A DNA stretch of 46,177 nt from Acidimicrobiales bacterium (GCA_036270875.1 DATBBR010000075.1:1-46177), one strand, 5' to 3'. Positions 29,807 to 39,134 are shown, numbered from the stretch's first letter. Notes: generated by a model not told the origin, from the letters alone. Made by a program: numbers and translations.

Positions 29807-30238
29807 ATGGCCAGATTCTTCGGCAGGTTCGAGCACGGCCTCGACGCCAAGGGGCGGGTGATCCTTCCGGCCAAATTTCGGGTGCACTTCGAGCACGGTG
29901 GCTACCTGAGCCAATACCACGACGGATGCCTGGCCCTGTGGACCCCAGACGAGTTCGAGAAGCAGATGATCGGCATGCAACAGAGCGCCAGCGAGGGTCC
30001 CGGTCAGCGCAACCTGGCCCGCGTGTGGGCCTCCGGCTCGCACGAGGTGGAGATCGACCGGCAGGGTCGGATGGCCATACCGGCGCATCTCCGGGACTTC
30101 GCCGGTCTCGACGGCGACGTGCTGGTGCACGGCGCCATCGACCGGGTGGAGCTCTGGAACCCAGGTGCGTGGGACCAGCGAGTGAAGCCGATGGAACGGC
30201 GGCTCACGGAGGGAGACAGCGAGCCAGTCTCCGGCTGA
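29807..30238 (+). CDS. mraZ: transcriptional regulator MraZ
   Basis: The 143-residue protein has two SpoVT/AbrB-like repeats, each with the DxxGR signature: LDAKGRVILPAKFR near residues 11-24 and IDRQGRMAIPAHLR near 77-90. MraZ forms a ring-shaped oligomer, binds repeats upstream of its own gene and represses the dcw cluster; it is also found in the nucleoid. The ATG at 29807 has GGGAG about ten bases upstream and gives the family N terminus M-(A/F)-x-F-G-x-(F/Y). It is the first gene of the division and cell-wall cluster. A 191-base gap follows before rsmH. Confidence 0.96.
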   Translation: MARFFGRFEHGLDAKGRVILPAKFRVHFEHGGYLSQYHDGCLALWTPDEFEKQMIGMQQSASEGPGQRNLARVWASGSHEVEIDRQGRMAIPAHLRDFAGLDGDVLVHGAIDRVELWNPGAWDQRVKPMERRLTEGDSEPVSG

Positions 30239-30429
30239 CACCGGCGGCACGGTACGGCTCGCAACGAGAGGAAACGGAGATCACACCACACGACACAGCA
30301 CCCGACACCAGTTCCTGGCTCATGCGCAGCCCCTCGATTGGCGAGGTGGAAGACCCCTACTCCGCCCACTTCCATCCCGGTCGATTGGGGAGACAACCCG
30401 ACGGCGTCTTGCCGGTCGAGGGGCTGCAG

Positions 30430-31380
30430 ATGAGCCGGGCGTTCGAGCATCGACCGGCCATGACCGGCGAGGTGGTGTCACTGCTCGCCCCGGTGCCCTC
30501 CGGCGTCATCGTCGACGCCACGGTGGGTGGGGGTGGTCACGCCCAGGCGATCCTGGACGCCCACCCCCGACTCACCGTGCTGGGGATCGATCGAGATCCA
30601 GTGGCCGTTGCCGCGGCGTCGGACGCCCTCGCCCCGTACGGGGAACGCGCCCTCGTTCGTCAGGCTCGGTTCGATCGACTCAGTGAGGTCGTCGACGAGG
30701 TCGGGCTGGCGCCGATATCGGGCGTGCTCTTCGACCTGGGTGTGAGCTCGGCTCAGCTCGACGACGGGGCTCGAGGGTTCTCCTACCGTCACGACGCTCC
30801 ACTCGACATGCGCATGGACCCCGGCGAGGTCCGCACCGCGGCCGACGTCGTGAACGGGCTTCCCGAGGCCGAGCTGGCCCGGCTGCTCGCGGCCAACGGC
30901 GAAGGACGGTTTGCTCGTCGCATCGCTGCCGCCATCGTGGCTGCTCGCCCCGTCGAGACGACGGGGCAGCTGGCCGACGTGGCGAGAGACGCGATTCCCG
31001 CTCCGGCCCGCCGCCGCGGCGGTCACCCCGCCAAGCGGGTCTTCCAGGCCGTTCGCATCGAGGTCAATGCCGAGCTCGACGCGCTGGACCGGGCCCTCGA
31101 CGCGGCCATCGATCTGCTCGTTCCCGGCGGACGCTGTCTCGTGCTCTCCTACCACTCGGGAGAGGACCGCCTCGTCAAGGGCCGCTTCGCCGAGGCGGTC
31201 ACCGGCGGTTGCACGTGCCCGCCGGGGCTTCCCTGCGTCTGCGGTGCTCGCCCTCGCGGTCGCCTGGTGGGGCGAGGGGCGCGACGGCCGGCTGTGGCGG
31301 AGGTGGAGGCCAACCCCCGGGCTGGCAGCGCCCGCCTCCGGGCCCTCGAGCGTCTCGACGACAGCGAGTCGGGCTCGTGA
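30430..31380 (+). CDS. rsmH: 16S rRNA (cytosine-1402 N4)-methyltransferase RsmH
   Basis: RsmH methylates N4 of C1402 in the ribosomal P site. The 316-residue protein has the family N terminus (FEHRPAMTGEVV), the SAM-binding loop DATVGGGGHA, GIDRDP, FDLGVSS, the LDMRMD block and the C-terminal SYHSGEDRLVK segment, with a small Cys-rich GGCTCPPGLPCVCG loop as in the family. The ATG at 30430 was chosen for its length match with E. coli (313 residues) and a GAGGGG ribosome site six bases upstream. An in-frame ATG at 30322 would add 36 residues, and longer N termini are known in mycobacteria. It overlaps the ftsL-like gene by four bases. Confidence 0.95.
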   Translation: MSRAFEHRPAMTGEVVSLLAPVPSGVIVDATVGGGGHAQAILDAHPRLTVLGIDRDPVAVAAASDALAPYGERALVRQARFDRLSEVVDEVGLAPISGVLFDLGVSSAQLDDGARGFSYRHDAPLDMRMDPGEVRTAADVVNGLPEAELARLLAANGEGRFARRIAAAIVAARPVETTGQLADVARDAIPAPARRRGGHPAKRVFQAVRIEVNAELDALDRALDAAIDLLVPGGRCLVLSYHSGEDRLVKGRFAEAVTGGCTCPPGLPCVCGARPRGRLVGRGARRPAVAEVEANPRAGSARLRALERLDDSESGS

Positions 31381-31991
31381 CGGTCAGCCAGGGCGACAGT
31401 GTGATCACGTTCCCACGCCCGGCCCGGGAGGCCGGCCTGGGAGGAGCCCCGGCCCCGGACCCACGACCGGGGCGGGCACCTCTGCGGATCCTTCCGACCG
31501 AGCACCTCGGGCGGAAGGCCCGTCGTCGTCGAGCTCGGCTCACCCTGACGGTCGCGGCGTCCTTGGTGGCGGGCTCATTGCTCGGCGTGGTCGCCATCAA
31601 CGTCATGATCGCCCAGGACCAGCTGCGGCTCGATCGGCTGGATGCGCAGCGGAACGCCGCTCTGGCCCAGCGCGGCCAGCTCCAGCTTCAGTTGGCTCAA
31701 CTCCAGTCGCCGGCGCGGATCGTCGCCCAGGCTGAGCAGCGCCTCGGCATGGTGGTGCCCTCGAGGTTGACCTACCTCTCGGGCAGCGGGGCGCCCGTGC
31801 AGACCACTGGCAGCGGTGCGGTCCCGCCGCCGCTGCCGGCCCCCTCGCCTCCAGCCGCCAGCCCCACTTCCCCGGCCGCCGGCGCGCCGGCACCGGCGGG
31901 ACCGTCCCCACCTCCCGGCCCAGCCCGCGCCGGGCCAGCTTCGCCCCCGTCCACCACTCCCTCCACGGTCTCGGGCTCCTCGCACCGGTGA
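31377..31991 (+). CDS. FtsL-like septum protein
   Basis: The 204-residue protein has a disordered, Pro/Arg-rich cytoplasmic N terminus and one membrane span at about residues 54-78. A periplasm-side helix rich in heptad Leu/Gln (DQLRLDRLDAQRNAAL, then QLQLAQLQSP) follows and ends in the IVAQAEQRLGMVVP block typical of FtsL/DivIC proteins. The C-terminal 60 residues are almost only Pro, Ala, Ser and Gly. Position between rsmH and ftsI is the standard place for ftsL, which links FtsQ and FtsI/FtsW in the divisome. Both ends overlap neighbours in GTGA form. Sequence alone is weak for this family; context makes the call. Confidence 0.85.
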   Translation: MTVSQGDSVITFPRPAREAGLGGAPAPDPRPGRAPLRILPTEHLGRKARRRRARLTLTVAASLVAGSLLGVVAINVMIAQDQLRLDRLDAQRNAALAQRGQLQLQLAQLQSPARIVAQAEQRLGMVVPSRLTYLSGSGAPVQTTGSGAVPPPLPAPSPPAASPTSPAAGAPAPAGPSPPPGPARAGPASPPSTTPSTVSGSSHR

Positions 31992-33946
31992 GCCCGGGTC
32001 CCACGGTGCGAGAGGCTGGTCCACGGGAGCGACCGGCCGCCAGGAACGGCAGGACCGGCAGACCGACCCAGTCGAGGGGCCAACCCGGTAGGTCCGCCGG
32101 CGCGGACGGCGTCGGCCCTGCGATCCGGTCGATTCAGCGCACCCGCCCACCGAAGCGGACGGCGACGCATGGCCGGCGCCTGGCGGTGATGTTTCTGGTG
32201 ATGGCCCTTCTGGTCGTGGCTGTCGTGGCCCGCCTGATGTACGTCCAGGGCATCTCGGCTGGGCGGTACGCGGCCGTCGGCCAGGCCCAGCTCCTCCACA
32301 CCGTGACCGTCCCGGCCCTGCGGGGCCCGGTCGTCGACCGCAACGGCGAGCCGCTGGCCATGTCCGTCATCCAGACGACCATCGTCGCCGATCCCCATCA
32401 GGTCTCGGACCCGAGAGCCGAGGCCGCGGCCCTGGCGCCCATCCTCGGCGCGGACCCCGCCAACCTCCAGCAGCAGCTGAGCCAGAACGCGGGCTTCGTC
32501 TACCTGGCCCGAGCAGTACCTGACGACATCGCCTCCAAGGTCAAGGCGTTGCGCCTCCCCGGGCTCACCTTCCTCCCAGAGCCCAAGCGCTTTCTGCCCC
32601 AGGGCAACCTGGCCGGGTCGGTCATCGGCCAGGTCGGGACCGACGGGCACGGCCTGGGGGGCGTCGAGTACCAGAAGGACCGGCAGCTGGCGGGCCACGC
32701 CGGCAGCACCGTGGTCGAACGGGACCCCAACGGCAGGCAGCTCCCCGGGGGGCGCGTCGTGCAGTCGGCCCAGCCCGGCCAGGGGTTGGTGCTGACCATC
32801 GACCGCTCACTGCAGTTCGACGCCGAGCAGGCCCTCAGCAACGAGATCGTGACGTCCAACGCACGGGGCGGCATCGCCGTCGTCATGGACTCGCACAGCG
32901 GCGAGATCCTCGCCATGGCCAACATGGTGGCCGGCGCCAACGGCGCGCCTCCGGGGCAGGCGCCCAACAACAGCGCGCTGACGAACGTCTACGAGCCAGG
33001 CTCGGTCACCAAGGTCGTCACCATCGGTGGGGCCCTCCAGAACCACGTCGTGACTCCGGACCAGCGCTTCTCGGTGCCCGACACGGTGCGGGTGGCGGGC
33101 TCGACGTTCCACGACGCTGAGGGCCATTCGACGCAGTCGATGTCGGTCTCCGACATCCTGGCTCAGTCGTCGAACGTGGGCACCATCGGGATCGCCCAGC
33201 AGCTCGGCAAGGACCAGCTCGCCTCCTACCTCAGGGCCTTCGGCCTGGGCAAGCGGACCGGGCTCGGCTTTCCCGGCGAGTCGGCGGGCCTGCTGCTGGA
33301 CCCGGCGCACGAGTCTGGTACCGATATCGCGACCGTGCCGATCGGCCAGGGCGAGGCGGTGACCGCGGTGCAGATGCTCGATGCCTACAACGCGGTGGCC
33401 AACGGAGGGAACTTCGTGCCGCCCCGCTTGGTACAGGCGACCATCGGCCCGGATGGGACCCAGCACGCCGCGTCGATGCAGCAGCCGCACCGCATCATCT
33501 CTTCGGGCACCGCCCAGCAGCTGACAACCATGCTGCAACAGGTCGTGCAGTCGGGGACAGGGACGACGGCTGCCCTTACGGGCTACTCGGTGGCCGGCAA
33601 GACGGGCACCGCCCAGAAGCCCCTCGAGAACGGGCGGGGCTATCAGCCAGGTGCCTACATGGCCACATTCGTCGGGTTCGTGCCGGCCCAGCGCCCCGCC
33701 CTCACGGCCATCGTGGTGCTGGACCAGCCGACGCCGATCTTCGGCGGGGTGGTCGCCGCCCCCGTCTTCGCCCAGATCGCCCAGTACGACCTGCGCCGGC
33801 TCGGGGTCCCGCCCGCGGCGCCCCAGGCACTCCCGGCGCCCGCGCAGCCGGCCCCCCCGGTGCCGTCAGCAGGGAACGCCAACAGGCCGCCGACGAGCCC
33901 GCCCACTACGCTCGCCGGGTCAAGTACGACCAGACACACGCAGTAG
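31988..33946 (+). CDS. ftsI: peptidoglycan transpeptidase FtsI / PBP3 (class B penicillin-binding protein)
   Basis: The 652-residue protein has a basic N-terminal tail, one membrane span at about 64-84, the class B dimerisation domain (RGPVVDRNGEPLA onward) and the transpeptidase domain. The active-site motifs are S339-V-T-K342 (EPGSVTK), S394-S-N396 and K538-T-G540. It cross-links septal peptidoglycan in partnership with FtsW. There is no PASTA domain; the C terminus is a Pro/Ala-rich tail. The GTG start overlaps the ftsL-like stop by four bases. murE begins 22 bases after the stop, the only sizeable gap between rsmH and murB. Confidence 0.95.
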   Translation: MSPGPTVREAGPRERPAARNGRTGRPTQSRGQPGRSAGADGVGPAIRSIQRTRPPKRTATHGRRLAVMFLVMALLVVAVVARLMYVQGISAGRYAAVGQAQLLHTVTVPALRGPVVDRNGEPLAMSVIQTTIVADPHQVSDPRAEAAALAPILGADPANLQQQLSQNAGFVYLARAVPDDIASKVKALRLPGLTFLPEPKRFLPQGNLAGSVIGQVGTDGHGLGGVEYQKDRQLAGHAGSTVVERDPNGRQLPGGRVVQSAQPGQGLVLTIDRSLQFDAEQALSNEIVTSNARGGIAVVMDSHSGEILAMANMVAGANGAPPGQAPNNSALTNVYEPGSVTKVVTIGGALQNHVVTPDQRFSVPDTVRVAGSTFHDAEGHSTQSMSVSDILAQSSNVGTIGIAQQLGKDQLASYLRAFGLGKRTGLGFPGESAGLLLDPAHESGTDIATVPIGQGEAVTAVQMLDAYNAVANGGNFVPPRLVQATIGPDGTQHAASMQQPHRIISSGTAQQLTTMLQQVVQSGTGTTAALTGYSVAGKTGTAQKPLENGRGYQPGAYMATFVGFVPAQRPALTAIVVLDQPTPIFGGVVAAPVFAQIAQYDLRRLGVPPAAPQALPAPAQPAPPVPSAGNANRPPTSPPTTLAGSSTTRHTQ

Positions 33947-33968
33947 TCAGATAAGGATCGTCGGGCCC

Positions 33969-35387
33969 GTGCGACTCGATCGACTACTCGGGCAGGTCGA
34001 CGTGGTGGAGACCCGAGGGGATCCAGCTCGCGTCGATGTGCGCGACATCGTCTTCAACACGGCCGAGGTGGTTCCCGGGGCGCTGTACTGTTGCCTCCCC
34101 GGCGACCGGTTCGACGGCCACGACTTCGCGCCGGAGGCCGTGGCTGCGGGCGCGCCGGCGCTGCTGTGCGAGCGCCTGCTCCCGCTCGATGTCGTGCAGG
34201 TCTGTGTGGGCGCTGGCCAGGCGCGGGCGGCAATGGCCCAGGTCGCGGCGGCCTTTCATGGCCATCCGGCTGACAGCCTTCGCGTCGTTGGTGTTACCGG
34301 CACGAACGGCAAGACCACGGTCACCCATCTACTCAAGGCGGTCTGCGAGGCGAATGGTTGGCCGACCGCGGTGGTGGGAACTCTCGACGGCGGGCTCACG
34401 ACGCCCGACGCACCGTCGGTGCAACGTAGCCTCGCGTCCTACCGGGACGCGGGGCAGGTGGCCGTGGCCATGGAGGTCTCGTCGCATGCGTTGATCCAGC
34501 GCCGGGTCGATGCCATCCGTTTCGTCGTGGCCGTCTTCACCAACCTGAGTCAGGACCACCTCGACTACCACCGCACCATGGACGCGTACTTCTCGGCCAA
34601 GTCTCTGCTGTTCACACCGGCGCGTACGGACACGGGAGTCGTCAATGCCGACGACCCCTGGGGTCGTCGGCTGCTCGAGTCGGCGCCGATCGGCCTTCGG
34701 TCCTTCTCCCTGGCCGACGCCGATGAGCTCGAGGTGGGGGCGGTCGGAAGCACCTTCCGCTGGGAGGGGAGACCTGTAACCCTCAACCTCAGCGGAAGGT
34801 TCAACGTTGCCAATGCTCTCGCTGCTGCCACCGCGGCCCGCCAGATGGGGATCGATCCTGGCGTGGTGGCCGAGGGGTTGTCGGCGGTACGGGGTGTTCC
34901 CGGTCGTTTCGAGATGGTGGAGGCGGGGCAGTCCTTCAAGGCCGTGGTCGACTACGCCCACACCCCGAGCGCACTCGAGCAGGCGCTGACGGCCGCCCGC
35001 CACGCCGCCCAGCCTGAGGGGCGGGTGCTCGTGGTGTTCGGTTGCGGCGGGGATCGCGACCGCCACAAGCGGCCCGACATGGGGCGGATCGCAACGACGC
35101 TGGCGGACCTGGCCGTGCTCACCTCGGACAACCCTCGCAGCGAGGACCCGATGGCGATCATCGCCGAGGTGCGGGGCGGGGTCGACCGTCGTGATCGGCT
35201 GGTCGTCGAGCCCGACCGGGCGGCGGCAATCGCACTGGCCGTCTCCTCGGCCCGGCCCGGGGACGTCGTGGTGGTCGCCGGCAAGGGACACGAGACCGGG
35301 CAGCGGATCGGCGAGCGCACGATCGATTTCGACGATCGCGTGGTCACGAGATCCGCCATCGAGGACACGGCCGGGGCTCGGCGGTGA
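33969..35387 (+). CDS. murE: UDP-MurNAc-tripeptide synthetase MurE (probably meso-DAP adding)
   Basis: MurE adds the third residue to UDP-MurNAc-L-Ala-D-Glu. The 472-residue protein has the Mur ligase ATP loop GTNGKT at residues 111-116, the lysine expected to be carbamylated (K211 in FSAKSLLF), the central HxxxN-type motifs and DNPR at 387-390. DNPR marks enzymes that use meso-diaminopimelate; lysine-adding MurE has a different motif. The dap genes in this window agree. The GTG at 33969 has an AAGGA about 11 bases upstream; the frame is open further upstream into ftsI but that is not coding. The stop overlaps mraY by four bases, leaving no room for the murF usually found here. Confidence 0.96.
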   Translation: MRLDRLLGQVDVVETRGDPARVDVRDIVFNTAEVVPGALYCCLPGDRFDGHDFAPEAVAAGAPALLCERLLPLDVVQVCVGAGQARAAMAQVAAAFHGHPADSLRVVGVTGTNGKTTVTHLLKAVCEANGWPTAVVGTLDGGLTTPDAPSVQRSLASYRDAGQVAVAMEVSSHALIQRRVDAIRFVVAVFTNLSQDHLDYHRTMDAYFSAKSLLFTPARTDTGVVNADDPWGRRLLESAPIGLRSFSLADADELEVGAVGSTFRWEGRPVTLNLSGRFNVANALAAATAARQMGIDPGVVAEGLSAVRGVPGRFEMVEAGQSFKAVVDYAHTPSALEQALTAARHAAQPEGRVLVVFGCGGDRDRHKRPDMGRIATTLADLAVLTSDNPRSEDPMAIIAEVRGGVDRRDRLVVEPDRAAAIALAVSSARPGDVVVVAGKGHETGQRIGERTIDFDDRVVTRSAIEDTAGARR

Positions 35388-36418
35388 TCTCGCTCCTCGT
35401 CGCCGGGGCCACCGCCCTGCTCGTCGCCGGCCTGGGGACGCCGCTCTTGATCCGGTGGCTGGCAAGCAGGGGCATCGGCCAGCAGATCCGCGACGACGGT
35501 CCCCTCGGCCACGTCACCAAGGCGGGCACTCCGACCATGGGGGGACTGGCCATCGTCGCGGCCGTCTTCGCCGGTTACGTCGTGGGCCACGCCCGCATCG
35601 GGACCGTGTTCTCGGTGTCGGGGTTGGTGGTGATGCTCGCCCTTGGGGGAGGCGCGGCGGTTGGGCTCGCCGACGACTGGATCAAGGTGAGCCGCCATCG
35701 CAGCCTCGGGCTCAACAAGCGGACCAAGCTCGCCGGCCAGCTGGCTGTGGCCGTGGCCTTCGCCGTCGTGGCCCTGCGCTGGAGCGGCGTCAGCACCAAC
35801 CTCTCCTTCACCCGCTCGAGCTCGCCGGGGCTGGCCCTTGGAAGCGTGGGCTGGGCCGTGCTGGCTGTGTTGTTGCTGATCGGTTCGGCCAACGCGGTCA
35901 ACCTCACCGACGGGCTGGACGGGCTGGCCGCCGGCTCGGCGGTCTTTGCCTTCGCGACGCTCGCCGTGATCGGCTACTGGCAGTTCCGCCACACGTTCAT
36001 CTATCACGTGCCCCAGGGCCTCGACCTGGCCCTGGCGGCGATGGCGTTGACGGGAGCATGTGCCGGCTTCTTGTGGTGGAACGCCGCCCCGGCGCGCATC
36101 TTCATGGGCGACACGGGATCGCTTGCGATCGGCGCCGGCCTGGCGGGCCTGTGCCTCCAGATGAACCTGGTGCTGCTCCTCCCGGTCATCGCGGGCCTGT
36201 TCGTGATGGTGACGCTGTCGGTGATCATCCAGGTGGCGAGCTACCGGCTGTTCCATCGCCGCGTCTTCCGCATGGCGCCGCTGCACCACCACTTCGAGCT
36301 GTTGGGTTGGCCAGAGACGACAGTCATCGTGCGGTTCTGGATCCTCGCCGGGGTGTGCACCGCCTTGGCCCTCGGGCTCTTCTATGCCGACTTCCTGTCG
36401 CTCGGCTTGGTCAGCTGA
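35384..36418 (+). CDS. mraY: phospho-MurNAc-pentapeptide transferase MraY
   Basis: MraY moves phospho-MurNAc-pentapeptide from UDP onto undecaprenyl phosphate, making lipid I in the inner leaflet of the membrane. The 344-residue protein is made of about ten hydrophobic helices. It has the signature segments KAGTPTMGG, GLADDWIKV (the catalytic DD), NLTDGLDGLA and FMGDTGSLAIG, and the late HHHFEL loop (PLHHHFELLGW). It starts at a GTG overlapping the murE stop and ends with a TGATG overlap into murD, so translation is coupled on both sides. It needs the pentapeptide that MurF makes, yet murF is not in the cluster. Confidence 0.97.
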   Translation: MISLLVAGATALLVAGLGTPLLIRWLASRGIGQQIRDDGPLGHVTKAGTPTMGGLAIVAAVFAGYVVGHARIGTVFSVSGLVVMLALGGGAAVGLADDWIKVSRHRSLGLNKRTKLAGQLAVAVAFAVVALRWSGVSTNLSFTRSSSPGLALGSVGWAVLAVLLLIGSANAVNLTDGLDGLAAGSAVFAFATLAVIGYWQFRHTFIYHVPQGLDLALAAMALTGACAGFLWWNAAPARIFMGDTGSLAIGAGLAGLCLQMNLVLLLPVIAGLFVMVTLSVIIQVASYRLFHRRVFRMAPLHHHFELLGWPETTVIVRFWILAGVCTALALGLFYADFLSLGLVS

Positions 36419-37767
36419 TGACGGGACCGGAGGGGTCAGCGGACCCTGAGCCCCGCGCCAGCGCGCTGGTGGTGGGATTCGCCGTCACCGGCGAGGCCGT
36501 GGCCCGGCGACTCACGAGAGACGGCAGGCGCGTCATCGCCGTCGACGATCACCCCGACGAGGCGGTGCGCAAGCGGGCGGCCAACCTCGAGATCGAGCTC
36601 GTCGAGGCGCCGTCGACCGAGACCCTCTCCGAGCTGGCTGCCAGTGCTGCGCTCGTGGTCGTCAGCCCCGGTGTCCCGGCTCATCACCCGGTGTTCGGTC
36701 TCGGCGGCCGGGCCCACGTGGTGAGCGAGGTGGAGATGGCGGCCCGTTGGGCGAAAGCTCCCATCGTGGCGGTGACGGGGACCAACGGCAAGACGACGGT
36801 GACCACGCTGGTGAGCCGCATGCTGGTCGAGTCGGGGGTGCGGGCGTTGGTCGCGGGGAACATCGGTGTCCCGCTCGCCGACGCCGTGGACGGTGACGCC
36901 GAGGTGCTCGTGGTCGAGGTGTCTTCGTTCCAGCTCGCCTTCACCGAGCGGTTCCGCCCGAGCGTGGCCGTGTGGCTGAACGTGGCCGAGAACCACCTCG
37001 ACTGGCACCCGACGCTTGCTCACTACGTGGACTCGAAGGCTCGAGTCTGGGCCAACCAGCGGAGCGGCGACGTCGCCGTGGCCAACGCCGAGGACCCTGT
37101 GGTGATGGCTGCGGCCGCGTCCGCACCGGTTCCGGTCATCACGTTCGGCCGGGCCGAGGGGAGCTACCACCTCGAGGGCGGAGCCCTGGTCACGCCGACC
37201 GGCGAGAGAATCGTCGGGACCGAGGAGCTGCCCAGGTCGTTTCCGCACGATCTGGTCAATGCCCTCGCCGCCTCGGCGGGGGCGCTGGCGGCGGGCGCGA
37301 GCCTCGACGGCTGCCGTGCCGCGCTGCGGACGTTCGCGGGGCTCCCCCACCGGCTCGAGCTGGTGGGGGAGTCTGGTGGGGTGCGCTACCTCGACGACTC
37401 GAAGGCGACGACCCCCGCTGCCGTCCTCGCCGCCCTGTCCGGGCTCGACTCGGTGGTGCTGATCGCCGGTGGGCGGAACAAGGGTCTGCGACTGGACTCA
37501 TTGCGGGATGGCGCCGACCGGGTGCGCGCCGTCGTCGCCATCGGCGAGGCGATCCCCCAGGTCGAGGCGGCCTTCGCGGGAGCGTCGCCGGTCGTGACAG
37601 CGACGTCGATGGACGAGGCGGTGGGTCTCGCCGGCGATCTCGCCCGCCCGGGAGACTCGGTGGTGCTCTCGCCCGGTTGTGCCTCCTTCGACTGGTACCG
37701 GTCCTACAGCGAGCGCGGTGCCGATTTCGCCCGAGCGGTGCGGGCCCGCACCGAAGGCGCCCGGTGA
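36418..37767 (+). CDS. murD: UDP-MurNAc-L-alanine:D-glutamate ligase MurD
   Basis: MurD adds D-glutamate to UDP-MurNAc-L-Ala. The 449-residue protein has an N-terminal nucleotide-fold domain (VVGFAVTGEAVA), the ATP loop TGTNGKTT at about 120-127, EVSSFQL, NVAENHLDWH with the following YVDSKARV lysine region, and the C-terminal LDDSKATTPAA and SPGCASFDWY blocks that are diagnostic for MurD. The ATG overlaps the last base of the mraY stop and the TGA overlaps the ftsW start. Order mraY-murD-ftsW-murG-murC is the standard dcw arrangement. Confidence 0.97.
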   Translation: MTGPEGSADPEPRASALVVGFAVTGEAVARRLTRDGRRVIAVDDHPDEAVRKRAANLEIELVEAPSTETLSELAASAALVVVSPGVPAHHPVFGLGGRAHVVSEVEMAARWAKAPIVAVTGTNGKTTVTTLVSRMLVESGVRALVAGNIGVPLADAVDGDAEVLVVEVSSFQLAFTERFRPSVAVWLNVAENHLDWHPTLAHYVDSKARVWANQRSGDVAVANAEDPVVMAAAASAPVPVITFGRAEGSYHLEGGALVTPTGERIVGTEELPRSFPHDLVNALAASAGALAAGASLDGCRAALRTFAGLPHRLELVGESGGVRYLDDSKATTPAAVLAALSGLDSVVLIAGGRNKGLRLDSLRDGADRVRAVVAIGEAIPQVEAAFAGASPVVTATSMDEAVGLAGDLARPGDSVVLSPGCASFDWYRSYSERGADFARAVRARTEGAR

Positions 37768-39134
37768 GCCGGCCCTCGAGGACCATCGCCCGCTTCTCGT
37801 CGCCCCGGGCTTCCTCGGCAGCGACGGCTCGTGGGGCCCGCGTCGCCGTGGTCGATGCAGACGAGGGTCGGGGGACCGGCGTGCCCCAGTCTGCTCAGGG
37901 CGGGCTGAGACGGTCGGGTACGTTCGTCGGCCTTGTGGCCGTCGTCAGCGTGCTCACCGTGATGGGCCTCGTGATGGTGCTGTCGTCATCGTCGGTACAG
38001 GCGATACGCCAGTACGGGTCGCCCTGGGTGTACTTCGAGCGCCAGGTCCTGTGGGTCGCCGTGGGCAGCGCGGTGCTGGTCGTGTGCGCCAAGGTCGACT
38101 ACCGGTTCTGGAAACGGTTCAGCGGCCCCCTGGTGGGCCTCGCCCTGGTGCTCCTCGTCCTGGTGCTCATCCCAGGAGTGGGCGTGCTCGTCGACGGATC
38201 GAGTCGCTGGGTCGGGACAGGGTCGTTCCGGATCCAGCCGTCGGAGCTCATGAAGCTGGCCCTGGTGTTGTTCGGAGCCGACCTGCTCGCACGTCGGGCA
38301 GGACGGACCAGGCAGTGGGCGATGGCAGTGCGGCCCCTGATCATCGTGTTCTTCCTCGCCGGCCTGCTGGTGATGAAGCAACCCGACATGGGGACCACGT
38401 TGGTGCTGGCCAGCATTGCCTTCGGGCTGCTGTTCGCGGCCGGCACGCGCATGCGAACGCTCGCAGCCCTGTTCACGGTCAGCGCCGCGGGCGCGTTCCT
38501 CCTCAGCATCGCCGAGCCCTACCGGCGCGCCCGGCTGCTGTCCTTTCTCGACCCGTGGGCCCACCGGTCCGACCAGGGCTACCAGGTCGTCCAGTCGCTC
38601 GTCGGCTTGGGCTCCGGCCACCTCTGGGGGGTGGGCCTCGGTGCCAGCCGGGCGAAGTGGGGCTTTCTTCCCAACGCCCACACCGACTTCATCTTCGCCA
38701 TCATCGGCGAGGAGCTAGGCCTGATCGGAAGCCTCCTCGTCGTCGGCCTCTTCGGGGCGCTGGCCTTTCTCGGGGTCCGCACCGCGGCCCGGGCACCAGA
38801 CCGGTTCGGCCGCTTCCTCGCCATTGGCATCACGTGTTGGATCGTGAGCCAGGCGTTCATCAATATCGGTGCCGTGATCGGTTTACTGCCGGTGACCGGC
38901 CTACCGTTGCCGTTCGTCTCCTTCGGCGGATCGTCGCTGGTGATCGTCATGGCCGCGACAGGCCTCCTGTTGAGCGTGGCGGCGCGAGAGCGGCCCGTGC
39001 CGAGCGCCGCCGGTCTGATCGAGACCACGGTGGGGTCGGGGGGCGACGGACCGGACCGTCTCGCCGGCCCCGGCGTGCTGCGCGCCCGGCGGGCGCGCGC
39101 CCGGCGGGCCACGCCCACGCGCGTCGCGCCGTGA
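37764..39134 (+). CDS. ftsW: FtsW, septal peptidoglycan glycosyltransferase (SEDS family)
   Basis: FtsW polymerises lipid II into glycan strands at the septum together with FtsI. The 456-residue protein has a long basic cytoplasmic N terminus (about 50 residues) followed by about ten membrane helices. SEDS signatures include WVGTGSFRIQPSELMKLAL, KQPDMGTT, DQGYQVVQSL, LPNAHTDFIFAIIGEELG and the final LPFVSFGGSS. The C-terminal tail is Arg-rich and cytoplasmic. The GTG overlaps the murD stop; the stop overlaps the murG GTG. The first 50 residues are poorly conserved, so a later start is possible, although the GTGA overlap favours this one. Confidence 0.96.
   Translation: MSRPSRTIARFSSPRASSAATARGARVAVVDADEGRGTGVPQSAQGGLRRSGTFVGLVAVVSVLTVMGLVMVLSSSSVQAIRQYGSPWVYFERQVLWVAVGSAVLVVCAKVDYRFWKRFSGPLVGLALVLLVLVLIPGVGVLVDGSSRWVGTGSFRIQPSELMKLALVLFGADLLARRAGRTRQWAMAVRPLIIVFFLAGLLVMKQPDMGTTLVLASIAFGLLFAAGTRMRTLAALFTVSAAGAFLLSIAEPYRRARLLSFLDPWAHRSDQGYQVVQSLVGLGSGHLWGVGLGASRAKWGFLPNAHTDFIFAIIGEELGLIGSLLVVGLFGALAFLGVRTAARAPDRFGRFLAIGITCWIVSQAFINIGAVIGLLPVTGLPLPFVSFGGSSLVIVMAATGLLLSVAARERPVPSAAGLIETTVGSGGDGPDRLAGPGVLRARRARARRATPTRVAP

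Noticed and set aside
27424-29874. An 816-codon open frame on the minus strand across the ROK kinase, HNH and lipoate-ligase genes
   Set aside because: High-GC DNA keeps antisense frames open. Its translation has no recognisable motif and is rich in Arg, Pro and Ser, while the plus strand carries clear families throughout.
30322-30429. An upstream ATG for rsmH
   Set aside because: It would add 36 residues without similarity to the family; the ATG at 30430 has a better placed ribosome site. Longer N termini exist in mycobacteria, so this is a preference, not a proof.
33651-33968. A 106-codon extension of murE into ftsI
   Set aside because: It reads ftsI in another frame. MurE normally begins near the VRLDRLLGQ segment.
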